Assembly: GCA_963575745.1 (NCBI GenBank)
Contig: CAUYUJ010020149.1
Location: forward strand, 57,501 to 121,500
Origin: Prorocentrum cordatum
Taxonomy: Eukaryota; Sar; Dinophyceae; Prorocentrales; Prorocentraceae
Direction of reading: 5' to 3'
DNA: 64,000 nt
This document shows, piece after piece, positions 54,590 through 64,000 of this stretch (positions are counted from its first letter, which is position 1; every line of letters begins with the position of its first letter). The translations under genes and the position numbers were made by a program. The notes under the pieces are model-generated. The model did no database searches. It was given only the letters and a program-made list of their open reading frames with translations, and had not been told where the DNA came from.

Positions 54590-55000
54590 CACACTATACC
54601 ATTGTGCATCATATATTAGCTGTAACGCGTAGTATTGTATAGTGTGGCAAGTCAGACCACACCATTGCATTGCATGGCGTTGCATAACATCGTGCAGCGT
54701 GGCGTATCACGATATACCATTGAACGGCATTCCAGAGCGCTACGGCGCATACCGTAGCGTGGCATGTCATTGTAAGCCACGGCATGCCATGCCATGATAT
54801 TGGATATCGCACAGCTTGCCAGTGAGTTGGATAGTGTATAGTGCAATCGCATGTGGTGTCGACCCGTAGCAGTACACACAGCATCATGGCGTACCATAGC
54901 GTTGAATGACATACCAGCGCCAGGTATAACATTGCATGGCGTTGCATATCGTTGCACTGCAAATTCCAGGATTCGTCAAACCAGCGTTGGCCAGCATAGC
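54590..55000. repeat. Degenerate GCATGGCGTTGCAT repeat
   Basis: Loose repeats built on CATTGCAT, GGCATGCCAT and GCATACC words. A similar patch occurs at 55510-55580. Intron 1. Confidence 0.5.
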
Positions 55001-55891
55001 ATACAATCGGAGGTTGGGGGAACCGAGAGCCCCCCGCAGGGAAGTCGGTTTCGAGTTCGTGTTCGTGCAGTGCGTGCGGGCGAGGTGAAGCTGCGTGGGC
55101 GCGCGAGAAGAATGACCCCGCCGTCGCTAGGGCGATCCGGATGCAGTGGACCGCCCCTGCCCCTCCGCACCTGGTGGGCGCGCGGTGGCCCGGAGTGCCC
55201 CGCCGCAGTGCACTGGTGTCCGGTCGGTGTTCCGTCGGCGGTGGGCGGGCAGCGGCCGGGGTGTCCCGCCCTGGTATCGAAAGAGTGATATCGACAGTGA
55301 GGTTGATTGTGACATTGGTTGTGAGATAGAAAGCGGGGGCGATAGTGACATTACATCTCATCGCAACATCGTCATCACGAGTCGTCGCTGACTCGAAGGC
55401 TCGTCACCAGCATCGTCATCATCACACCCATCGCATTTGCCAGCAATTAGTTCTTTCCCCCCCATCCCCTAACCTCCTTATCACCCGAAGGGTGGTCGTA
55501 TAGGTAACATGGTATGCCATGGCACAGCTCAGCATGGCATGAATAGCATTGCATTGCATCGCGTTCCATTGAAAATAATGGCATGCCCGTAGTACTTCCT
55601 AGCACATCACATCAAACAGCGGCAGGGCAAAGCAAAGCGTACCCAGGGAGCCTCAGAGAGCCCCCCCCACCGGGACCCAGCGGAACCCCCAGAGAAGCTT
55701 TCGGGAACCCTCGATAGACGGGGCGGGACCTCGCAGAAACACCATCTGCCTTCAAGAGAAATAATCCATTAGGTGCATCCCAAGTGGAGACACATAAGTG
55801 TGAACAGGGAACGGAACCATAAGAAGTAGGGGAAGGATACGTTGCTGATCTAAGTTCCCCGCTGCTAGGACAGCAGTATCGGGTGTCGCAG
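55001..55891. other. End of intron 1
   Basis: GC-rich at 55010-55280, then mixed sequence. The proposed acceptor is the AG at 55890-55891 (TCGCAG/GTGATG). Other AGs at 55868, 55873 and 55876 are possible. No further exon recognised. Confidence 0.45.
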
Positions 55892-57119
55892 GTGATGCGT
55901 ATCTATCAAGTTCTTTTGGAGACTACTCAGGCGCGGCGCTCTACGCGTACAATGACGCTGTCTTCACTGAGTCGGACTTCAAGGCAATCAAGAACATGGG
56001 CGCATCCGAAAAAATATCTGACGCAAGCAAAACTGGTAAATTCGGCCTCGGCTTTAATGCAATTTACCACATGACGGACCTACCATGTTTCGTCACCAGC
56101 CACTACATGGTCATTCTGGATCCACACCAGCGTACACTCACAGGAAGAGACGGCGAGAAGGCGTTTGCAAGACGGTGGAACATTTCTCGTGATTGCATCA
56201 AGGACTATCGAGGCCATTGCGCTTGGTTTCAGAATCTTGGGAGCGAGATCAGTTGCCGCATGGATGGGGAGTACAATGGCACGCTCTTTCGCTTTCCGTT
56301 ACGCTCGCACGAACAGGCCAGGAAATCCGACTTGTCTCAAGAGCATTGGGACTTTGACGGTGTACACAATATTCTACAGCAATTCGAAGGGGAGTGCGAG
56401 CGCTTGTTGCTCTTCCTCAAAAGAGTCAATCAGGTTGACATTGTGATTGAAGATGTAGACGGCTCTATGCGCGTTCGCTTCAGTGCGCATCTCGTGCAGA
56501 ATGCGCAGGCTGCTACCTTCTTTCGCAACAGGGAACTACTGATTTCAATGCTCCGCGACTGCAAGGACAATCTCCGAGAAGCAGTAGAGCAACATCATGA
56601 CAAGCTCGCCGGTACTTCTTCGGTGGAGGTGTCTATGACGTCGGGTACAGCAGAGTCAACGCGGCGAGCATGGCTTTTGGCTTGCCATGTTGATGCAGGG
56701 GATGCCCTCATTTTTGCGGAGAGGGAGTCTGCGAACGTTCCAGGGTCACGCTTCATACCCTGGGCGCAGATCGCAGTACCTGTACGAGCATCTTATGACA
56801 AGGCGACTTTCGATGGTTTTCTGTTTTGCTTCCTGCAGCTACCGGTGAAAACTGGCATGCTCATGCATGCCAACAGCTTCTTCGAGTTATCCAGCAACCG
56901 GCGTGACCTGTGGCAGGGGGAAGACCTGACAGGTGCAGAGGCCCTCAAGTGCGCCTGGAACGCGTTGCTCCTGGGATCCATCCTTCCCCGGTGCTTGCTC
57001 AAGGCGCTTCAGTGGATCGCATCGAGCAGCTCAGGCATACAGGAAGCAAACAAGCTGTGGCCATCAGGCCTTGCACCCCAGCTGGCCAAGCTCGAGGAAA
57101 CATTCTATGCAATCGGCAG
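55892..57119 (+). CDS. Sacsin-like protein, ATPase-domain exon
   Basis: A 1228-bp exon, open in one frame from 55849. It opens DAYLSSSFGDYSGAALYAYN, then DAVFTESDFKAIKNMGASEK, and KTGKFGLGFNAIYHMTDLPC. GKFGLGFN is the glycine-rich ATP-lid motif of GHKL ATPases and the DAVF/YHMTD context is specific to the sacsin repeat region. Further on are NGTLFRFPLRSHEQA, LLLFLKRVNQVDIVIED, FLQLPVKTGM, ANSFFELSSNRRDLWQGEDL and LWPSG, all in sacsin/plant-homologue order. The exon ends at EETFYAIG, with donor CGGCAG/GTGCGC at 57120. No stop or frameshift, so the domain appears intact. The frame runs on to a stop at 57178, but residues after FYAIGR are not homologous. Confidence 0.85.
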
Positions 57120-57302
57120 GTGCGCCTCCGCGGGCCCCCCTGGCATTTCTGGGGCCGTGGCTGGCCCGCGCGGTCGCTGATGGAGCAAAAGGACGAGAGA
57201 CCAGAGGGTCACGAGGACGACAAGGATACGAAGGGGACAGGGAGGGGGACAGGCAAGAGGATGACAAGGCAGGAGGAGGAGGAGAAGGACAGCAGATAGG
57301 GA

Positions 57303-57311
57303 GAGACAGGC

Positions 57312-57345
<34 letters not shown>

Positions 57346-57665
57346 GGACAATTTATCAGGAATCGTACCTACACGTATGTATGCATGTATGTATGTATGC
57401 ATGCATACATACATATAATACATATATACGTACGTATATCTGCATGTATATACGTGTGTGTATATATATATATACAAGACTGCATTGGCGCTGCGCGCCA
57501 TGCACGTTGGTCCTTTGGAATTCGCACGCTAGCGGAGTGCGAGCGTGCGTACATGCGCACACACATGCGTCTATGAATGCATAGTACATATGTACATATA
57601 ATATACGTTTGTATGGATATGTACATGTATATGCAAATGGTCAGTGTAACTATGTGTGCGCATAC
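57303..57665. repeat. GA and TATG/ATAC microsatellites in intron 2
   Basis: (GA)n at 57311-57350, then TATG/CATA and TA repeats to about 57640, interrupted by GGCGCTGCGCGCCATGCACG at about 57488 (a short palindrome also resembled at about 51325). Confidence 0.9.
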
Positions 57666-57729
57666 ACATTCGTATATCAGGCGGTGGTGGCCTGACCAGT
57701 TGCTCATATCATCGCGCCACTAAAAGGCG

Positions 57730-58145
57730 CGAGGGTCTCAGGCAAACGTGGTCAGACTACCATGGGACAGTGCGTCGCCGAGGTCACTGTTGCGAGGACG
57801 TCCCGGGTGAAAATGGCCTGCGCACCTCCGCTCAGGGGAGGGCATATCCGAAGTCAGCCGTGCGAGGAAGTTTCAAGCGAGGAATGGTCTGAACACTTCT
57901 GCTCAGGGCACCCTTGAACGTAGAGTTGCGAGAAGTCGCACGCGAAAGTGGCCGAACCACCATGGTGCAAGGCACCTCCGAAGTGAGACTTGCGAGAGTG
58001 TCTCAGGCGACAGTGGCTGGAAGACCTCAACTGAGAGCGTTTCGGGCCCCAGAGCTGCGATGATGTCTCAAGCGAAAACGGCGGGACCGATGCGAAGCAA
58101 GGCTCTTCTGAGGTCGGAGTTGCGAGCATATCTCTGGCGAAGCGG
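57730..58145 (+). repeat. 65-bp tandem repeat, six units (R4 related)
   Basis: Units are spaced by about 65 bp (TGCGAGG near 57790, 57858, 57924, 57988, 58054 and 58120). Consensus: TTGCGAGGAAGTCTCAAGCG, then AAAATGGCC, ACCTC, and AAGG.ACCTCCGAAGT. Same core motif as R4 elsewhere. Confidence 0.8.
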
Positions 58146-58149
58146 ATCA

Positions 58150-58960
58150 GACTACTTTCCGTTATCTCCTCTTCCTCCTTCCCCTTTTCCTTTCCTCCTC
58201 TTCCTTCTCCTCCCCCTCCTCCTCCTCCTCCTCCTCCTCCTCCTGTTCCTCCTCCTCTTCCTCTCCCCCCTCTCCGCTTCTTTTTTTGCCCATTCTCCCC
58301 ATCCCTGGCGGCGCGGCGCGGTGCCGTTCGGCCTCTCTGCGAGTCAAGCGGCAAAAGGCGAGAGAACCCCCCCGAATTAGAAGCGGTTTTTCCCAAGCCG
58401 CCAAGGGGGCCCGAAGGTAGTGCAAGATGCGGCGCAGGTTTTGAAATCCCCCAGGGACTCCTCGGATTCGGCCGGCCCTCTCCGGTAAGGTAGGCAAGGG
58501 CGCCAACAGCGCGTCTGGATGAGATGGTGTCGTGGCCCCGACGGTTTGTATTGAGTGTTGCGAGAAGCTCAGTCGAGGCGGGAGGAGGAACATGAAGAGG
58601 ATGAGGAGAAGGAGGAGGAGGAAAAGGAGGAGGATGAAGAGGAGGAAGATGATGAAGAGGACAGATTATGTGGATATCTGGGGTGCAGCCGAGGTGTCGC
58701 GGAAGAAATCCGCAGCAGAGATTTGGGATAGTGAGGAGAGCTGCTTCTGCTAGACCTTTGGCGGGGCGGAACGTGAAACATCACAGGGAATGAGGAGAAG
58801 GAGGAGGAGGAGGTAGAGGAGGAAGAGAATGAGGAAGAGGAGGAGGAGCTCTTGGGTCCTTCGGTGGTTTGAACGAAGAATGGCCTCGCTGCGCCATTTG
58901 ATACGACAACGACGACGACGACGAAGGCGACGGCAAAGAGAAGGGATAATGAGAGGGGGA
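58150..58960. repeat. CTC and GGA tracts with unassigned spacer, intron 2
   Basis: (CTC)n at 58160-58270, spacer to 58575 with no gene, GGA/AGG tract at 58576-58660, short spacer, and GGA at about 58790-58850 followed by CGACGA triplets. Confidence 0.8.
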
Positions 58961-58969
58961 GACCGCTGT

Positions 58970-59540
58970 GTTGGGATCTCGTGGTGCGCCTCTCGGGGCC
59001 CTCTGGGAGGCAGTTTTGAAGCCTCTTGGGGGTGTTTTGGGGTTCTTGAGATCTTTTTTGGGGCCTCTTGGGGGCCTCTTGGGGGCTCCTTGGGGCCTCT
59101 TGGGAGCCTCTTGGGGCCTCATGGGTCTCTCTCCGGGCGTCTTGGGGCCCTCTCGCGGCGGAAAATGTAGTTTTGAATTTTTGGGCGCCCTCTTGGGTCT
59201 CTCTTGGGGCCGTCTTGGTGCTCTCTTGGGCCGTGTTGGGCGCCTCTTGGGCGGTCTCGGAGCCTTCCTGGACCGTGTTGGGGCCTTCTTGGGGGCCTCT
59301 TGGGCAGTATTGGGGCGATGAAGGGAACCTCTTGGGTCATTGTGGAGCGTCGGGAAGCGGGAAAAGCGAGAAGGCCAAAAACATCGAAGACACACAGGAA
59401 AATCAACAATTGTAGCCTCTCGGGGCTCTCTTGGGAGGCCTCTTGGGGGTCTCTGGGGGCGTCTTGGACGCGTTTTGGGCAGTCTTGGGCCCAGATTGGG
59501 CGTCTTGGGCCGATCTTTGGGTGTCTCGGGGCCTTCTTTG
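58970..59540 (-). repeat. 11-bp degenerate repeat block, reverse orientation
   Basis: GCCCTCTTGGG, TCTCTCTTGGG, GCCGTCTTGGT and GCTCTCTTGGG in exact 11-bp register at about 59185-59235, looser elsewhere. Intron 2. Confidence 0.85.
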
Positions 59541-59544
59541 GCCG

Positions 59545-60248
59545 TCGTGTTTTTTTTTTTTTCGCGTCGCACTCGCACGACAGACACCGAGCACTCTGCA
59601 GGAGCGCCCCAAAAGCTCGGGGAGGCCGCAATACGTTTTTTTTTTTGGGGGGGGGTGGGCACCGTGAGCCGCTTTTCCGGGGTCCCCGGCCCTGTAAAAA
59701 ATAAATAGGAATACGTATGCATTTAAACATGCATGCATGTATGCATGTATGTATGTATACATGTATGCACGATTGTATGCTGATGTGTATGTATGCATGT
59801 ATGCATGCACATATGTATGCATGCATGTGTGTATACATCTATGTATGCATGCATGTACGCATGCATGTATGTTTGTATGCATGTATGTGTGTACGCATAC
59901 GTGCATGCATGTACGTATGTATACATGTATGTATGTATGCATACATATATCTTACGTATGTATGTATATATATGTATTTAAGTATGTATACATGTATGTA
60001 TGTATGTATGTGCTTATACATACACACATCAGTACATGTTTGTGTGTGGGGGTGGAGAGAAAGGGACATGTATATCATCGACATACGGAACGATATACAT
60101 GTATGTATGTATGTATGTATGTATGTATGTATGTATGTATGTATGTATGTATGTATGTGTGTATATGTATGTATGTATGTATGTATGTATATATATATGT
60201 ATAGGGATCTATATAGAGATACACACACACAGCGCGCGCACGATAAAT

Positions 60249-60339
<91 letters not shown>

Positions 60340-60384
60340 GAAAGAGAGAGAGATATAGAGATATGTAGAGAGAGAGAGAAAAAC

Positions 60385-60431
<47 letters not shown>

Positions 60432-60526
60432 GGGAGAGACAGAGAGAGAGAGAGAGAGAGAAAGAGAAAAACCGAGAAATACCGAAAACGACAGAGAGAT
60501 ATATACATATAGATAGAGCGAGAACG

Positions 60527-60564
<38 letters not shown>

Positions 60565-60575
60565 CGAGAGGGAGA
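59545..60575. repeat. T run, TATG tetranucleotide and GA microsatellites
   Basis: Poly-T runs near 59550 and 59637, G run near 59646, TATG/CATG repeats at 59715-60200, then (GA)n at about 60250-60570. Confidence 0.95.
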
Positions 60576-60639
60576 TATGCAGGGGCGGGAAGGGACACGT
60601 CAGTCGATCAGTTCGAATGTCCGTGACCTCTCTCGGAGA

Positions 60640-60960
60640 TTGTCTTCTGCCTATTGGGGTCTCCTGGGATCTCTTGGGCCACTGGTCGACTTGCCGTGGC
60701 CTTTTTTTGGCCCACTTCTGAGCCGTTGTAGTGACATTTTTGGGCCATCTGGGGGTTCTGTTTGGCCGTCGAGGGCGCCTCCATGAGCCGTCTTTGGGCT
60801 GCCTTGAGGACGGCTTGGGGCTCCCTTGGGGCCGTCCTGGGCTGCCCTGGCGGCTTCGAGAGACACTTGAGGGCCATTTGATGCTGAGTTTTTTTCATGA
60901 CTCCGAACGTCTGGGACCTCTCTTGGGCTTGCTTGGGGCATCTCGCTGGGGGCTTTTCGT
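60640..60960 (-). repeat. 11-bp degenerate repeat block, reverse orientation
   Basis: TTGGGCCACT, TCTTTGGGCTGCCTTGAGG and CTTGGGGCTCCCTTGGGG units. Intron 2. Confidence 0.65.
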
Positions 60961-61755
60961 GCGCGTCTTAGAGTGCTCGTGGCCTATCGAGATGGATTGG
61001 AGGAGTCGCGGCTGCCCTGGCGGCTTCCCGTGGCTCTCTTGTGCAGCCTCGGCGGCATCGCGGCGCCCTCTGGGGCGTCATGGGCCCGTCTTGCTGGATC
61101 CAGGGGCTCCAGTGCATCCCCCTCCAGGCCCTCCTCAGGCTTGCCCCCCTGCAGCTCGATTGCATGCTGTGGCTCAGCCTGGCTGCCAAGTGCGTGCGCA
61201 CCCAGTGCTCCCTCAGTGGCTTCCTTGGTCCTGTCTGTGCAAGGTCTCAGCTGGACCCTTTCAGGGGTCTTTGGGGCGCTTCAGGCGCCCCAATTCCCGA
61301 CTCAGCGTCTTTGAGGTCAGCCACATGTGCTGTTCTTAGCATGAGGCCAACAGCAGGCTCGCCGTGCATGTTTGTTGGGTAAGCATTAAGCGGTTGAAGC
61401 GGAAAAAAAGAGAGAGGGCGACGAGCTCTGTGCAGATCTACCGCCCCTGGCCAGGCCGATCCTGGCGGGGGGCACGAGCGGTGTGTACGCCCCGCAAGCG
61501 TGGCCAGAGGCACGTGCACCCAGCCTGGGCCCAGGATGGGCATGTCCAGGGGCGGTGGATATGGAGCTATAGATCTCGCCGCCGGCGAGCAGGGATGGTC
61601 GCCTCGAAACCATATATGCTATCGGAGTTCCCCAAGTAATGATGTTGAGCGCTCGTCGAGCTCAACGGGGCATATCAGTAGCAGTTGGAACGGAAGGCTC
61701 ATGACATTGAGATGCACGCGTGGGAGGGCACAGGAAGGCAAGGCGGGGAAGCAGT
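60961..61755. other. Unassigned moderate-complexity stretch in intron 2
   Basis: Forward frames of 100-200 codons (60731-61339, 61041-61382) have ordinary composition but no recognised domain and overlap each other. No sacsin-like segment seen here. Confidence 0.35.
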
Positions 61756-61756
61756 C

Positions 61757-62100
61757 CGCGCAGTCTGACACGGCCTCCCTGGAGCCCCCCCTGGAGGTAG
61801 AATCTGTGCTACCGGTGGGGCTGGTGGAGGCTGGAGGGCACGATCTCTGAGAAGTTACACGTGTTTCGCATAGACCGCGCAGTCCGACACGGCCTTCCTG
61901 TTGGTAGTATCTGTGCTACTGGTGGGGCTGGTGGAGGCTGGAGGGCACGACCCCTGATAAGCCATACGTGTTGTGCAGGCTGGAGGGCACGTTTCCTGAT
62001 AGATAACACGTGTTTCGCACACCCCGCGCAGTCCGACACAGCCTCCCTGGAGGTACTAACTGTGCTGCCGGTGAGGCTGGTGGAGACTGGAGGGAGCGGT
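61757..62100 (+). repeat. Imperfect tandem repeat of about 110-150 bp, three units
   Basis: Each unit has GCGCAGTCYGACACGGCC, TCTGTGCTACCGGTGGGGCT, GGTGGAGGCTGGAGGGCACG and ACACGTGTTTCGCA. Starts near 61757, 61876 and 62028, with an extra partial piece at 61977-62025. Confidence 0.8.
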
Positions 62101-62189
62101 GGAGGAGGCAAGAAGCCTGGTACCTGGTAGGAGGTTGCATGAGGAGGTGGAAGAGGAGGAAGAGGAGTAGGACAGCATATAGGGAGAGA

Positions 62190-63038
62190 CAGGCAGAGAG
62201 AGAGAGAGCGAGAGAGAGAGAGAGAGCGATACAAATATTTATAGGAAGATGGTCCACACATATGTGTGCATGTATGTATGTATGTCTGTATATATGTATG
62301 CATGTATGTATGTATGTCTGTCTGTATGTATGTATGTATGTATGTATGCAGATAGGAAGGTAAACATACATGTATAATTGAATGCGTACATATGTGTATA
62401 TATGTGTATGCATGTATGCATGCTCGCACACACACATATATATATATGTATGTGTATGTGTATGTGTATGTATGCATGTATGAGTGTATGCATGTATGCA
62501 TGTATGCATGTATGCATGCATGCATGCATGCATGCATGCATGCATGTATGTATATATGTATGCATGCATGCATGCATGCATGCATGCATGCGCGTATGTG
62601 TGTACATATGTGCGTATGCATGCATGTATGTATGATGGTCTTGCTGCTGATCATTATGACGATGCTGCTGATGATGACGATGCTGATGATGATGATGCTG
62701 CTGATTATGATGCTGACGCTGATGATGATGCTGATACAGCTGCTGCTGATGATGATGCTGGTGGTGGTGGTGATGCTGCTGATGATGATGAGGATGATGA
62801 TGCTGTTTCTGTTGCTGATAATGCTGCTGATGATGGTGATGATCATGTTGCTGCTGCTGCTGATGATGATGGTGACGGAGGTGGTATTGTTGGTGGTGGT
62901 GCAGGTGTCGATGATGATGATGCTGATGATGCTGATGATGATGATGATGATGATTCTGATGATGATGATGATGATGTTTTTGATGATGATGATGACGATG
63001 CTGCTGCTGATGATGATGCTGCTGATGATGATGATGGT

Positions 63039-63085
<47 letters not shown>

Positions 63086-63540
63086 TTGATGCTGATGCGG
63101 CAGATGAGGATGATGATGAAGACGATGGTGCTGATGATGAGGATGAGGATGAGGAGCAGGAGGAGGAGGAGGACGAGGAGAAGGATGGAGAGGAGGAGGG
63201 GGAGAAGGATGATCACTAGGAGGAAGAGGAGGAGAAGGAGGAGGATCAGGAGGAGGAGGAGGAGCATGAGGAAGAGGAGGAGGAGAAGGAGGAGGAGGAG
63301 GACGAGGAGGAGGAGCTTGCAAGGGAAAGGCACGTAGAGCTTGCATGAGTGTGTGTGTGTGTAGCTTGCATGATGAAGAGGAGGGGCAGGAGGAGGAGGA
63401 GGATAATACTACTGCTGCTGCTGATGGTGATGATGGGGAGGAGGATGATGATGAGGAGGATGATGCGGAGAAGGACGAGGAGGAGGAAGAGGAGGGGAGG
63501 AGAAGAAGGAGGAGGAGGGGGAGGAAGAACAAGAAGGTGT
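62190..63540. repeat. GA, TATG, GAT/GCT and GGA microsatellites
   Basis: (GA)n at 62196-62228, TATG/CATG to about 62635, GAT/GCT triplets to about 63150, GGA to about 63330, a (GT)n near 63348, then GGA/GAT to about 63535. End of intron 2. Confidence 0.95.
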
Positions 63541-63605
63541 TCTAGGAAAACAAGAACCCCTCGCGGGATCTGGGGAAAATGTTGGCCCCCCACCAATCAC
63601 GAAAG

Positions 63606-64000
63606 GCGACCCCACACAGGGGATGAATCTGGGGAGTGGCAGACGTATTCCAGGCTGGTACCCAAGGGGTTGGCGGATTCGTTGGGCTTGGAAGCAGACG
63701 CGCCCGCAATCGTCCAAACATGCGCTGGGCCAGAGAAAATGTCTTGCTGCATGTGGCAGCGGCTTGACGACGCGTCAGCACACGAAGCGTGTGAGGCTCT
63801 CCAGGCACTCGGGGCTCCGGTGCCTGTGCCAGCACCAGAACCACAGGCGCTCGAGCGAATCATAGCGCTAGGGGGTGAACCTGTGTCGCCTGCCTGTCTC
63901 CGGGCCTGGCTACGAGATCGTGACGTTGGCGAGCGCGCCAGGGAGTACGCACCGATGCTTCTCAAGTACTGCTCCCTCGGCTTGGAGGCCAGCAATATCC
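63606..64000 (+). CDS. Sacsin-like protein, third exon (runs off the window)
   Basis: Continues the sacsin-type domain after the ATPase exon: DESGEWQTYSRLVPKGLADS (family: gly-gly-lys-trp context), RLDDASAHEACEALQALGAP, PQALERIIALGGEPVSPACL, RAWLRD and YAPMLLKYCSLGLEASNI, the order seen after the ATPase fold in sacsin-type proteins. The acceptor is inferred at AG 63604-63605 (CACGAAAG/GCGACC). It is the only one near the homology start that restores the frame with the GT donor at 57120 and keeps the family spacing (joins as IGRRPHTGDESGEW). A CAG at 63619 would need a GC donor at 57122. Open to the last base, so more exons follow to the right. Confidence 0.75.

Noticed and set aside
57120-57180. 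Stop codon at 57178 as the true end of a sacsin-like protein
   Set aside because: Homology stops exactly at a good AG/GT donor and continues in the 63.6-kb exon.

Overview
The window reads as nuclear DNA of a dinoflagellate. The most direct sign is degenerate copies of the dinoflagellate trans-spliced leader (DinoSL) upstream of an intronless sulfotransferase-like gene: a tandem full-plus-truncated relic at 28873-28911 and a second near-match at 29268-29289. Other traits agree: GC-rich sequence, very few genes, NNG/NNC codon use, an intronless gene beside a gene with 6-10 kb introns, a likely non-canonical (GC) splice donor, and an extreme load of simple repeats and short interspersed repeats. 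I do not name a species. Two 100-N runs (16504-16603, 41334-41433) show this is a scaffold.

Layout. From 0 to 25 kb I see no convincing intact gene. The region holds triplet microsatellites, a 760-bp tandem duplication (6.8-8.35 kb), small inverted-repeat elements, several dispersed GC-rich repeat families and one high-GC3 open frame (14.4-15.7 kb). At 25.9-27.3 kb lies a decayed reverse LINE-type fragment with an RNase H domain. After a tetranucleotide microsatellite comes the one intact gene, a type II membrane sulfotransferase-like protein (29303-30742). From 31 to 36 kb there are small transposon-like elements and two of three copies of an unusual composite element: conserved ends with an inverted CCCTACCTAGG, flanking a variable core of 5-6-bp satellites. 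A decayed reverse-strand zinc-ribbon/coiled-coil gene lies at 39.3-40.2 kb and a short SF1-helicase-like remnant at 43.6 kb.

From 45.15 kb to the right edge, at least three exons of one sacsin-like gene (GHKL/HSP90-type ATPase, plus strand) can be joined: 45150-~45369, 55892-57119 and 63606 to beyond 64000. The introns, about 10.5 and 6.5 kb, consist almost entirely of repeats: CA, GA, TATG and GGA microsatellites, long blocks of a degenerate 11-bp repeat (CCCAAGAGGGC type) in both orientations, a 3-4-unit composite tandem array with a conserved hairpin in each unit, and a six-copy 65-bp tandem repeat.

No operon-like gene cooperation is visible. The sulfotransferase-like protein probably acts in the Golgi lumen and the sacsin-like protein is probably a cytosolic chaperone-type protein. 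All assignments come from reading the sequence; no searches were run.
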